Source of the DNA: an uncultured Anaerolineae bacterium
GTDB lineage: Bacteria; Chloroflexota; Anaerolineae; JACIWP01
NCBI GenBank assembly: GCA_938049385.1
Contig: CALIBQ010000047.1
Coordinates: forward strand, 1-40,836
DNA length: 40,836 nt
Reading direction: 5' to 3'
The position numbers and the translations under genes are program-made. Position 1 is the stretch's first letter, and each line of letters opens with the position of its first letter. The notes below the pieces were generated by a model. That model was not told where the DNA came from. It searched no databases and saw only the letters and a list, made by a program, of their open reading frames with translations. Shown piece after piece: positions 8,438-15,892 of the stretch.

Positions 8438-9451
8438 TTAGGATCGCCTGGCCTGCAGGTACCAATTCCACAGGGCGATGATGACGATGACAGCAACGGC
8501 GAAAAGGGCCAGGATGATACCGGCCATCAGCAGGGTGAAGAGCGCCGGCGGCAGGGGCGGACGGGTGGCGTCAGCGTCGAAGGAAGAAGTTTCGCCAGAG
8601 GCAGAAGGTTCGGATGGAGCTGTCTCCGGCGCAGAGATGGTGCCGACGGTCGGGGCCGGCGTTGTGGGTGCTCCGCCCGCGGCGGGCGGCACTGCCGTGC
8701 CGGCGGCGCCAGGCGCGCTGGGAGCGGCAGTGGCTGGGGAGGCCGGCGTCAGCACTACAGGCGGCTGGCTGGCCGGCGCGGTAGGCTGGACCGGGGTCGG
8801 GGCCGGTGGCTGTGTGGCGCCAGGGGCTTGGGTCGGAGCCCCGGTGGCCGGCGGCACGGTTAGGCGCGGCCGCGGCGTCGAGGTCGGGCGCGGGGTGGAG
8901 GTGGGGCGGGGTGTGGAGGTTGGCCCGAGTATCTGCCCCACGTCAATCGTTCCGCCGCGCGCCGTGGACGGCAGGACCACGCCCTGGGGGTTGGAGATGA
9001 GTGCTTCCAACGAGATAGCGGTGCCACCGTCCATTTTGCCGCGTACTGTCAGGACGGCGATGGTGCCGTCTCCGCTGGCCGGCGGGGCCGGGTTCAGGAG
9101 CGTGATGGCGAAGAGGGCGGTGCCGCCCTCGTTGTCGACGCGCGAGACCGGGGAGCCGCCGGCGAACAGGCTCCCTGCTTCAATGGACAGCACTTCGATG
9201 ATGGTGGGGTCATAGCGCAGGGTGACTTGGGCGGCATAGGCGTTCTGGACGTTCCTGGCGGCGATGGAGATGGCAGCCTGCTGGCCGACGGGGACAGCCT
9301 GGGCCGGCGGGGAAATGAAAATCTCAGCGCCATCGGCCAGGGATGGGACCGGGCCGGCGAGGAGCGCCAAAATGAGGAGTGAAGCCGTGAAAAAAACGCC
9401 TAGAATCGTGCGGAGCGATGCATTGTTGAACGGGTGCGTTGTAAACAGCAT
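8438..9451 (-). CDS. Membrane-anchored cohesin-domain protein with Thr/Pro-rich stalk
   Basis: 337 residues with four visible parts: a signal peptide (residues 13-40), a cohesin-like beta domain (about 42-170; QVTLRYDP, LFAITLLNP and GTIAVLTVRGK are typical), a Pro/Thr/Ala/Ser-rich stalk of about 120 residues that starts with three PTSTPR repeats, and a C-terminal transmembrane helix (LFTLLMAGIILALFAVAVIV) with a short cytoplasmic Arg-rich end. This is the layout of a surface-anchored adhesion or scaffold protein. Cohesins classically bind dockerins; no dockerin is visible in the window, so the partner is unknown. It lies between another cohesin-like gene and an S8 protease in one operon. Confidence 0.8.
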   Translation of the reverse strand: MLFTTHPFNNASLRTILGVFFTASLLILALLAGPVPSLADGAEIFISPPAQAVPVGQQAAISIAARNVQNAYAAQVTLRYDPTIIEVLSIEAGSLFAGGSPVSRVDNEGGTALFAITLLNPAPPASGDGTIAVLTVRGKMDGGTAISLEALISNPQGVVLPSTARGGTIDVGQILGPTSTPRPTSTPRPTSTPRPRLTVPPATGAPTQAPGATQPPAPTPVQPTAPASQPPVVLTPASPATAAPSAPGAAGTAVPPAAGGAPTTPAPTVGTISAPETAPSEPSASGETSSFDADATRPPLPPALFTLLMAGIILALFAVAVIVIIALWNWYLQARRS

Positions 9452-9477
9452 GGCGGTTTTCCCCTAGGATGCGCTGG

Positions 9478-10101
9478 TCAAGGCCGGATGACCAGCGGCA
9501 GGATGGCAGGGTACCAAATGCGTGCCGTGGATGTGACGACCTCGAACGGGATGAACACTGGGTCCGGTGTGCCAGGGCCATACAGTCCGGTGCGGGTTAA
9601 ATGATTGGCCTGTGTGATGATATGGATGCCGGCACTGCCCGGGCCGACGGCCTGAAAGGCTACCGAGGCGAAGCGCCCACTGCCGGAGGCCGGCGGGCCA
9701 GAAAGCAGGGTGACGCAGTAGGTGATCAGCCCCAGCTCGTTGTTGGCGGCATTGATGACGAACCCCTGCGCCGGGTCGAGAAAGGTGCCGCGCGAGATTT
9801 GCACGCCCGGGGCCGCTGGATCCGCGTCTATTACCTGCAGACGCGTCGGGTCAAAGGAAAGATAGACGTCCGCGGCGACGAGGGCGGGGGCGTCCTGGAT
9901 CAGGATGTCGAGGGTGTGGGTGAGGCCCAGCCGGCGGAACTCCAGCGACCCCGGCTCCAGCACGATGCGGGTGGGGGGCTGGGCGAGAGCGCCGCCGGCC
10001 GCCAGCAGGGCCAGGAGCAGAGGGATGGCAATAAGTGCGGCGACGGTCAGCTTACGCCAGCCGGCGGCTTTCCCACGGATAGAAGGGGCTTGCCCACGCA
10101 T
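9478..10101 (-). CDS. Secreted cohesin-domain protein
   Basis: 207 residues: a signal peptide (hydrophobic LTVAALIAIPLLLALLAAG, cleavage probably after ALA) and one cohesin-like domain (about 45-190; ADVYLSFDPTRLQVID is the recognisable dockerin-binding-family strand pattern, followed by ASVAFQAVG). It lacks a transmembrane anchor and ends in a hydrophobic tail WYPAILPLVIRP, resembling short tails common on exported Chloroflexota proteins. The start is supported by GGGAGAG 7 bases upstream. It is the first gene of a three-gene operon and has a near-consensus promoter. A partner for the cohesin domain is not evident. Confidence 0.75.
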   Translation of the reverse strand: MRGQAPSIRGKAAGWRKLTVAALIAIPLLLALLAAGGALAQPPTRIVLEPGSLEFRRLGLTHTLDILIQDAPALVAADVYLSFDPTRLQVIDADPAAPGVQISRGTFLDPAQGFVINAANNELGLITYCVTLLSGPPASGSGRFASVAFQAVGPGSAGIHIITQANHLTRTGLYGPGTPDPVFIPFEVVTSTARIWYPAILPLVIRP

Positions 10102-10142
10102 GTGGTTTCTCTCCCATCAGCACGGTTCGGGACAGCATGGGT

Positions 10143-10171
10143 ATTGTAAAGGATGATAGATGGGATGTCAA
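10143..10171 (-). promoter_or_regulatory. Sigma-70-type promoter of the cohesin/protease operon
   Basis: On the minus strand, TTGACA (10171-10166), a 17-base spacer and TACAAT (10148-10143) lie about 40 bases upstream of the first cohesin gene. A perfect 10-base palindrome, GACCGCGGTC (10207-10216), sits about 35 bases upstream of the -35 box and could be an operator. Confidence 0.8.
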
Positions 10172-10231
10172 AAGGCTCAAGGAGGGTGTTAAAAAGTGTT
10201 GTTGGTGACCGCGGTCCCAAACACCCCATTC

Positions 10232-10262
10232 CCCTACCCCCTCTTGTAAGGGGAGGATAGGG
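10232..10262. repeat. REP-like GC-rich stem-loop
   Basis: Imperfect inverted repeat: CCCTACCCCCTCTT pairs with AAGGGGAGGATAGGG around a 2-base loop. It belongs with two similar CCCCTCCC/GGGAGGGG stem-loops at 27241-27263 and 32122-32145. It lies in the 402-base gene-free stretch 10102-10503. Confidence 0.5.
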
Positions 10263-10328
10263 TTTCAGTACCTTCTTGGCCGCTCTCGACTTGGCTCAGG
10301 AGGTCGGTCACTCACTTGTCGGAGGTTC

Positions 10329-10430
10329 GCCGGCGGCTAGAAGCCGCCGGCTTAGGAAGCGAAGCCCCTGCGGGGCTTGGCACCGTGAGCCTGGTGCTTC
10401 AGCGCCAGGCGAAGTGTCGCAAACACCGCC
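10329..10430 (+). other. Multi-hairpin element, possible structured RNA or transposon remnant
   Basis: Successive hairpins fill this non-coding stretch: a perfect 10-bp stem (10329-10338 with 10342-10351, loop AGA), AAGCCCC-TGC-GGGGCTT (10362-10378), GCCTGG with CCAGGC (10389-10410), and GTGT-CGCAA-ACAC (10414-10426). No open reading frame here looks like a gene. Close-packed hairpins of this kind occur at the ends of IS200/IS605-type elements and in their omega RNAs, but no tnpA or tnpB is present, so this is only a possibility. It could also be a non-coding RNA or a complex terminator region between the two flanking minus-strand operons. Strand is arbitrary. Confidence 0.4.
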
Positions 10431-10478
10431 GGCGTTTCAACTACCAGGCTTTTCAATACCCTCCTACGGGATAAGGTT

Positions 10479-10493
10479 AGGTGACTGTCACCT
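10479..10493. repeat. Perfect 15-base palindrome downstream of the cDPGS-like gene
   Basis: AGGTGAC-T-GTCACCT, 10 bases beyond the stop codon of the gene that ends at 10504. It has no T-tract on either side, so it is not a canonical terminator. It could be an RNA 3'-end hairpin or a protein-binding site. Confidence 0.5.
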
Positions 10494-10503
10494 GACGGCC
10501 TCT

Positions 10504-11838
10504 TTAGTGAAGGAATGGGGCGAGCACCTCTTCGAGGGTCGGCCGGCCGATTTCCTGAAGCTCGTAATAGACCCGGTCGCTGGGATGGCGGATGGTGATG
10601 AGCCGGCGCAGGTCAATCGGTGTGCCGATGAGCACCAGGTCGGCCGGCGCGGCGTTGATGGTGGCTTCCAGTTCCTGAATCTGCTGTCGGCCGTAGCCCA
10701 TGGCCGGCAGGACGTTCCCCGTCTTCGGATATTTGCGATAAGTCTCCAGGATAGAGCCGACGGCGTACGGTCGAGGGTCGATGATTTCGGCGGCGCCGTA
10801 TTTCAGCGCCGCGATATAGCCGGCGCCGTAGGACATCTCGCCGTGGGTCAGGGTGGGGCCGTCCTCGACCACCAGCACGCGTTTGCCGGCGATCTCTGCC
10901 GGCCGCTCGACGAAGATGGGAGAAGCGGCTTCGACCAGCGTTGCGGAGGGATTGACCTGCCGCACATGCTCCCGCACTTGGTTGATAGCGGCCATATCCG
11001 CCGTGTCAATTTTGTTGAGCACCACGACGTTTGCCATGCGCAGGTTGGCCTCGCCGGGGTGATAGCTCAACTCATGGCCGGGGCGGTGCGGGTCTGCCAC
11101 CACGATATGCAGGTCGGTCTGATAGAAGGGCAAGTCGTTGTTGCCGCCGTCCCAGATGATGATATCCGCCTCCTGTTCCGCCTGGCGCAGGATTTGCTCA
11201 TAGTCCACGCCGGCGTACACCACGATGCCGCGTCGGATGTGCGGCTCGTATTCCTCGCGCTCCTCAATGGTGCACTCGTGGCGGTCCAGGTCTTCGTATG
11301 TCGCAAAGCGCTGGCAGGTTTGGCGCACCAGGTCGCCGTAGGGCATGGGGTGGCGGATGACCACGACGCGCTTGCCGGCGGCGCGCAGGACATCGCACAC
11401 GCGGCGGGTGGTCTGGCTTTTCCCGCTTCCCGTGCGCACCGCGCAGACTGAAATGACCGGCACGCGGGCTTTCAGGGCAGTGGAAGATGGCCCCAGGAGC
11501 ATGAAATCGGCGCCGGCGGCCAGGGCCGCCGAGGCGCGGTGCATGACGTACTCGTGCGAGACGTCGGAGTAGGCGAACACGACCAGGTTGATGTGCTTCT
11601 CGCGTATCAGCTCGACCAACGACTCTTCCGGGTAGATGGGGATGCCCTGGGGATACAGGGGGCCGGCTAGTTCGGGGGGATAGCGCCGGCCCTCGATGTT
11701 TGGGATTTGCGTGGCGGTGAAGGCCACGACCTCATAGGCCGGGTTCTGTCGGAAGTAGACGTTGAAGTTGTGGAAGTCCCGGCCGGCGGCTCCCATGATG
11801 AGCACGCGTGCCCTCTCTGGCTGTTGCGGTTTCGTCAT
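10504..11838 (-). CDS. Cyclic 2,3-diphosphoglycerate synthetase-like GTPase-fold protein
   Basis: 444-residue cytoplasmic protein. The opening RVLIMGAAGRDFHNFNVYFR, the P-loop CAVRTGSGKSQTTR, the segment RHPMPYGDL, IIWDGGNNDLPFY and VVLNKIDTAD match the family annotated as cyclic 2,3-diphosphoglycerate synthase, known biochemically from thermophilic methanogens, where it makes the compatible solute cDPG. The family also occurs in bacteria, where its role is poorly defined. The NKIDTAD element resembles a GTP-specificity motif. The ATG at 11838 has AAAGGAG 9 bases upstream, while the frame stays open to 11895. It lies 53 bases after the TatA-TatC gene and is probably the last gene of the nusB-tat operon. 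Family assignment is firm; function is uncertain. Confidence 0.8.
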   Translation of the reverse strand: MTKPQQPERARVLIMGAAGRDFHNFNVYFRQNPAYEVVAFTATQIPNIEGRRYPPELAGPLYPQGIPIYPEESLVELIREKHINLVVFAYSDVSHEYVMHRASAALAAGADFMLLGPSSTALKARVPVISVCAVRTGSGKSQTTRRVCDVLRAAGKRVVVIRHPMPYGDLVRQTCQRFATYEDLDRHECTIEEREEYEPHIRRGIVVYAGVDYEQILRQAEQEADIIIWDGGNNDLPFYQTDLHIVVADPHRPGHELSYHPGEANLRMANVVVLNKIDTADMAAINQVREHVRQVNPSATLVEAASPIFVERPAEIAGKRVLVVEDGPTLTHGEMSYGAGYIAALKYGAAEIIDPRPYAVGSILETYRKYPKTGNVLPAMGYGRQQIQELEATINAAPADLVLIGTPIDLRRLITIRHPSDRVYYELQEIGRPTLEEVLAPFLH

Positions 11839-11891
11839 TGAAACGGTCTCCTTTCTCTGCGATGGATTGACTGCGGATACAGCGTTGGGCT

Positions 11892-12860
11892 TCACTGCCC
11901 AGCCGGCTCACTGGCCGGCGCTTTTTCGGAGCGGCGCAGAGGGCTGCGCACCAGCCGCGCCAGCAGGATACCCAGCTCGAAGAGCAGTAACAGCGGTCCC
12001 ATCACCAGCGCCATATTGAAGGGATCCGGAGTAGGGGTGATGACGGCCGCGGCGATGGCGATGATGACCACAGCGTACTTGCGCTTGGAGGCAAGCTGTT
12101 TGGCGTCCACGATGCCCATCTTGGCCAGCACCAGCATGATGAGCGGGGTCTCAAAGGTTACTCCCATCCAGAACATGAGGGTCAGCACAAAGTTGGTGTA
12201 TTCGCTGATGGTCCACCAGGGGGTGGCGAGCTGACTGCCGAAGGAGAACAGGTAGCGCAGGGCGAAGGGCAGGAGCACGAAGTATGAAAAGGCGATGCCG
12301 GCCACAAAGAACAGGAAGGCGCTGGGAATGGCGAAAAAGGCGAATATCTTGAAGCCGCGCTTTTCCTTCGGCGTTTCCATGGCGGGGTATATGAAGGCCA
12401 TCAGCTCGTAGACCAGGACGGGGATGGCCAGCACGAACCCGCACAGCAGTGCCACCTTGAACCAGGTGAGGATCATTTCCGGCGGGCGCACGAAGATGAG
12501 CTGGATGTTGCCGGCCGGGCGCTTGAGGATGTTGAATATCCTCTCGACGAAGAAGAGGCTCCCGATAATGGTAACGATCATGACGATGGCGGCGGCCATG
12601 AGCCGGCGGCGCAGTTCCTCCAGGTGTTCGGCGCCCTGATACAGGCCGCCGATGAGCGCGTAAAAGGGACTGCCACTGCGCTTCCAGTCCCTGCGGGCCT
12701 CGGCAAGCGTCTTAGGCGGGAGGTTGTTCTGCTGGCGGCGGAAATTTTCGATGGCCAGCCAGAGCTGTTCCAGGCCCTGGGGCAGTTTTTTGGGGCCGAT
12801 GACGATCAGCACCACCAGGGCAAGGAAGAAGGTGCTCAGGGCACTGGTTCCTGTGTTCAT
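11892..12860 (-). CDS. tatC: TatA/B-TatC fusion, twin-arginine translocase subunit
   Basis: 322 residues. Residues 1-45 look like a TatA/TatB module: one transmembrane helix, the VIGPKKLP hinge and an amphipathic helix (GLEQLWLAIENFRR). From about residue 75 the protein is TatC: EHLEELRRRL, FVRPPEM, a first periplasmic loop, IPVLVYELMAFIYPAM, KEKRG, and six hydrophobic helices ending before a basic tail. TatC forms the receptor core that binds twin-arginine signal peptides in the membrane. The start codon overlaps the upstream tatA stop in ATGA. TatC normally lacks a TatA-like head, so the fusion is unusual; the separate tatA next door shows that a stand-alone TatA is still made. Confidence 0.88.
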   Translation of the reverse strand: MNTGTSALSTFFLALVVLIVIGPKKLPQGLEQLWLAIENFRRQQNNLPPKTLAEARRDWKRSGSPFYALIGGLYQGAEHLEELRRRLMAAAIVMIVTIIGSLFFVERIFNILKRPAGNIQLIFVRPPEMILTWFKVALLCGFVLAIPVLVYELMAFIYPAMETPKEKRGFKIFAFFAIPSAFLFFVAGIAFSYFVLLPFALRYLFSFGSQLATPWWTISEYTNFVLTLMFWMGVTFETPLIMLVLAKMGIVDAKQLASKRKYAVVIIAIAAAVITPTPDPFNMALVMGPLLLLFELGILLARLVRSPLRRSEKAPASEPAGQ

Positions 12861-13300
12861 GTGCGTCCTTCAGTATCTGCAGATGGTTGGGATATCGGTT
12901 GGGCTTCGGGGCCAGGAGCATCGGGAGCCGGAGCGGCCGACGTTGTGCCGGCAGTCTCACCGCCGGCGGACGGCTCTGCTCCAGCATCCTCCGCCGCGTC
13001 TGCAGACAATGCTGGCGCTTCGGCCGGCGCCGCAGTCGGCGGGGCCTCGGAGCCGGCGGCTTGGGCCTGTTCGGCCCGGTCCAGGGCGTCAGCCTGGGCC
13101 TCCAGCACATTGGCCAAGGTGGTCGGGTTGATTTCCTCCAGGTCAAATTCCTCGGCCAATTCTTTGGTGGCCTGACGGAACTTGCGGATCGCTTTTCCCA
13201 GGGAGGCGCCGACCTCCGGGATTTTGTCCGGCCCGAATACCATCAGCACGATCACCAATATCAATAACAGCTCCATAGGGCCGATATTGAAAAAGTTCAT
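12857..13300 (-). CDS. tatA: Twin-arginine translocase TatA/TatB subunit with Ala/Pro-rich tail
   Basis: 147 residues. The first 50 form the classical TatA/B unit: a transmembrane helix (GPMELLLILVIVLMV), the hinge FGPDKIPE and an amphipathic helix (LGKAIRKFRQATKELA). The remaining 90 residues are Ala/Pro/Glu-rich and probably disordered. TatA oligomerises to open the export pore; TatB links it to TatC, and the two types cannot be separated here. The start overlaps the nusB stop by 4 bases and the stop overlaps the TatA-TatC fusion start by 4 bases. Confidence 0.88.
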   Translation of the reverse strand: MNFFNIGPMELLLILVIVLMVFGPDKIPEVGASLGKAIRKFRQATKELAEEFDLEEINPTTLANVLEAQADALDRAEQAQAAGSEAPPTAAPAEAPALSADAAEDAGAEPSAGGETAGTTSAAPAPDAPGPEAQPISQPSADTEGRT

Positions 13301-13776
13301 GCTTGAGAGCTCTCCTCGGAGGGCGCCGGCGGCGGGGGAGCGGTGTAGTTGCGCAGTTCCCCGAGCCGGCCGCTGGTCTCCAGTTCCTCCAGAATAGACG
13401 CCAGCACGCCGTTGACAAAACGGTGGGTGCTGTCCGAGCCGAAGTGTTTGCCCAGTTCCACCGCCTCATTAATCGCCACTCGCGGCGGGGTCTCTCCCCA
13501 CAGCAGTTCCAACGTGCCGATGCGCAGGATATTGCGGTCCACGATAGCCACATCGCTGATGGGCCAAAGGGGGGCGTGGCGCTGGATAAGGTCATCAATG
13601 ACCGCGCGGTGCTGGAGCACGCCCCAGACGAGCCGGCGAGCGAAGGCGGCATGTTCGGGAGCCAAAGCGCTCTCCTCCAGGCGATATCGCAAAGCTCGCT
13701 CCGGGTCGTGTCCTACCGCATCTACTTCGAATAACGCTTGTAGTGCCACATGTCGGGCCAAGCGTCGATGCTTCAT
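13297..13776 (-). CDS. nusB: Transcription antitermination factor NusB
   Basis: 159-residue RNA-binding antitermination factor that joins NusE at boxA of rRNA leaders. Recognisable blocks: RHVALQALFEVD near the start, DRNILRIGTLELL, and the helix RVAINEAVELGKHFG followed by FVNGVL. The ATG at 13776 is chosen because the conserved domain begins within a few residues and GGGGGCG lies upstream; the frame continues open to 13875. A short Pro/Ser-rich tail follows the domain. It is the first gene of nusB-tatA-tatC-cDPGS. Confidence 0.9.
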   Translation of the reverse strand: MKHRRLARHVALQALFEVDAVGHDPERALRYRLEESALAPEHAAFARRLVWGVLQHRAVIDDLIQRHAPLWPISDVAIVDRNILRIGTLELLWGETPPRVAINEAVELGKHFGSDSTHRFVNGVLASILEELETSGRLGELRNYTAPPPPAPSEESSQA

Positions 13777-13873
13777 CCAACAATCGCCCCCAGTTTCCCG
13801 GGATACAGTCTGTTGTCGCGCAAATTGCCTCGCGTTCACTGCCTTTTTGCGAGCCGGCAGTGTCGTATATTTC

Positions 13874-13903
13874 ATTATGCCACCACAACAGGGTATTCGT
13901 CAA
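13874..13903 (-). promoter_or_regulatory. Promoter of the nusB-tat operon
   Basis: Minus-strand TTGACG (13903-13898), 18-base spacer and CATAAT (13879-13874), about 100 bases upstream of the nusB start. Confidence 0.6.
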
Positions 13904-13943
13904 AATTCGGATAGGGTGGTGGGCAAGCGGCGCAATAGGGACC

Positions 13944-15713
13944 CTATGGCCGCAAGTAGCTCCAGCGGTACTCGCTGAGCGGGATGGGGATGCCGGTCAG
14001 GACAATATACCATTCGGGGATATCATTTTTCACCAGGGTGCGCCAATTGAAGAGAGGGGTCAGTTCCTCGGGCGGATACACCTGCCGCATAGAGGCATAC
14101 CAGTCCATGTCCTCATCTTGCTGGAAATGCCAGTATTCGATGGCCAGGAAATGCCACGTCCAGGAGAAATCGGCCTTATCCACAGAGGCGATGCGTTCCC
14201 ATCCAAAGGACGAGGCCAGGTCGGTGAAGTCAACATAATATCCTGTCGGAATAATGTCCCACCGCCCGCCCTGCTCGGGAAAGCGCCGGCGCGCTCGCCC
14301 GCTGAAGTCCCAGGGCGGTTCTCGTAAGGGCATGCCCAGACTGCCGTCCTGCCGCGCGGCGCGCAGATAGACGCGCCAGTAGGTGCGGCCGCCGATATCT
14401 TCGCGCACGACGGCCATCATGGGGAAGCTGACCCGATCGCGGTAGTCGAAGAGCGTGTCAATAGCACGGCCGGCCTTGTGCCAACTCGCGTACGTGGTGG
14501 TCTCGCTGTCCTCATCCAGCGGGCGCCAGGCATCGCTCAACTGCGCCAGGAAATCAAAGCCGGCGGCCTGCTTGACCGCCTCGCGGAGCTGAACGAACGA
14601 TGGGGCCACCAGCGCGTTCAGGCGTTCGTTCGGTACGTCTATGTTCTGCACCCGCACCCAGCCGGCCAGTCCATCGCCGGGGCCGTCGGACTGGGGTCTC
14701 TGCAGTTCCTCCCAGCGCATGACATAGCGCGTGCGCCAGGGATGGTCCAGGGATTCCGGGGCGGCCGGCTGGCCGAAGGGCAAGGCGCTGGCATGCCAGG
14801 AGAGCGGGCCGGCCAGCGCGTAGCCGCGCAGGACGGTGGCCGGCAGGACAGCCGTCCCGGTCAGCGGCGCGGTGTGGAGCGCCCAGCCGTTGTAGTACTG
14901 TTCCAGCCAGGCCAGGGAACGCCCATCTGGCGACCAGACCGCCCATTCGTTGGCGGTGCTCCAGGTCAGCCGCGTGGTCAAGCCGCCGTCCGCCGGCGGC
15001 GCCATGACCTCCAGCACCGTGATCTCGCGCTTTTCCGGCGTGCGGTAGGTGAAAGCCAGCCGGATGCCGTCGGGAGACCAGGCCGGCTGGTCTTCCCCAG
15101 CGGGGCTGTTGGTGATTTGCCGCACTTCTTGACCGTCCGGGCGCATGAAGAAAAGGTCCTTGTCGCCAAAGCGCCAGGAGGAGAAGGCGATAATGGACCC
15201 GTCCGGGGACCAGGCCGGCTCCATATCGCCGTAAGGGGAATCGGCGGTCAGGTTCTGTGGGGAACCGCCATCCACCGAGCCGATGAAGATATCCAGATCG
15301 CCGGCGCGTGTGGACTCAAAGGCAAAGCGGCGGCCGTCCGGTGCCCAGGCCGGCATGCCGTCGAAGGCCGGCGAATCGGTCAGACGTTTCAGCTCGCCGC
15401 TGTGGAGGTCCAGCAGGTAGATTTCCCAGTTGCCGTCGCGGTGGGATTGGAAGAGCAGTCGGGTGCCGTCCGGGGAGAAGGCCGGCGCCAGGTCAGGCTC
15501 CGGGTGATCGGTCAGCCGGCGGAGATCGGTGCCGTCTGGGCGGATGGTGTAGATATCCCAGTTCTGGCCGGTGCGGGCGGCGAAGGCGATACGCGGTTCG
15601 CCGGCCGGGGCCTGTGCCAGGGCGAGGAGCGGCAGGCCGGCGGAGATCACCAGCGCCAGGGTCAATACGACACCGAACAGCAGGATTGGCCGGCGGATAC
15701 AGCGATGTGCCAT
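13944..15713 (-). CDS. Secreted TolB-like beta-propeller fused to an M15-type peptidase domain
   Basis: 589 residues. An N-terminal signal peptide is followed by at least four PD40/TolB-like propeller repeats (residues about 40-270; each has an xAWSPDGxxxAFxS core and DIY/DLF strands). A less regular middle part follows. The C-terminal third carries a metallopeptidase M15 (VanY/VanX-like D,D-peptidase) signature: SDAWRP, then SWHKAGRAID (His412, Asp419) and EYWH (Glu526, His529), which together fit SxHxxGxAxD and ExWH. It is therefore probably an exported, zinc-dependent cell-wall or peptide hydrolase with a protein- or glycan-binding propeller. The start at 15713 puts the signal peptide at the N-terminus; the ribosome site is weak. 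A divergent promoter region separates it from rpsU. Confidence 0.78.
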   Translation of the reverse strand: MAHRCIRRPILLFGVVLTLALVISAGLPLLALAQAPAGEPRIAFAARTGQNWDIYTIRPDGTDLRRLTDHPEPDLAPAFSPDGTRLLFQSHRDGNWEIYLLDLHSGELKRLTDSPAFDGMPAWAPDGRRFAFESTRAGDLDIFIGSVDGGSPQNLTADSPYGDMEPAWSPDGSIIAFSSWRFGDKDLFFMRPDGQEVRQITNSPAGEDQPAWSPDGIRLAFTYRTPEKREITVLEVMAPPADGGLTTRLTWSTANEWAVWSPDGRSLAWLEQYYNGWALHTAPLTGTAVLPATVLRGYALAGPLSWHASALPFGQPAAPESLDHPWRTRYVMRWEELQRPQSDGPGDGLAGWVRVQNIDVPNERLNALVAPSFVQLREAVKQAAGFDFLAQLSDAWRPLDEDSETTTYASWHKAGRAIDTLFDYRDRVSFPMMAVVREDIGGRTYWRVYLRAARQDGSLGMPLREPPWDFSGRARRRFPEQGGRWDIIPTGYYVDFTDLASSFGWERIASVDKADFSWTWHFLAIEYWHFQQDEDMDWYASMRQVYPPEELTPLFNWRTLVKNDIPEWYIVLTGIPIPLSEYRWSYLRP

Positions 15714-15754
15714 GATGTGCCCAACAGCCTTTCGTGCAGGCGAGATGCGCCGGC

Positions 15755-15783
15755 ATTGTACCGCAGGAAGCGCTGTCTGTCCA
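15755..15783 (-). promoter_or_regulatory. Promoter of the propeller/M15 gene
   Basis: Minus-strand TGGACA (15783-15778), 17-base spacer and TACAAT (15760-15755), about 40 bases upstream of the start at 15713. Confidence 0.55.
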
Positions 15784-15805
15784 CTTGGCAATATGGGGCG
15801 CGAAA

Positions 15806-15834
15806 TTGACAAAGTGTCCGTTTTGTGTTACAAA
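15806..15834 (+). promoter_or_regulatory. Promoter of rpsU
   Basis: TTGACA (15806-15811), 17-base spacer and TACAAA (15829-15834). The transcript would have a leader of about 110 bases before the rpsU start. Confidence 0.75.
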
Positions 15835-15861
15835 TACACGCGGACGGAAGGTGGTGTCGCG

Positions 15862-15892
15862 AACCGTCTGCCGTATTGTCAGACGGTTTTTT
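15862..15892 (+). terminator. Intrinsic-terminator-like hairpin in the rpsU leader (possible attenuator)
   Basis: Perfect 9-bp stem AACCGTCTG / CAGACGGTT with a 9-base loop, followed at once by a run of six T. It has all features of a factor-independent terminator, but it lies between the promoter at 15806-15834 and the rpsU ribosome site, so it probably controls read-through. Confidence 0.72.

Noticed and set aside
8870-8930. Short tandem repeats in the cohesin gene, considered as a CRISPR or regulatory repeat
   Set aside because: They are in-frame codons for three PTSTPR units of the Thr/Pro stalk, with no spacers.
10276-11451. Plus-strand 391-codon open frame opposite the cDPG-synthetase-like gene
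   Set aside because: It is the antisense of a clearly conserved protein, has no recognisable domain, and owes its length to high GC content.
14478-15809. 443-codon plus-strand open frame opposite the propeller/M15 gene
   Set aside because: It is antisense to repeated propeller motifs and looks like a composition artefact.
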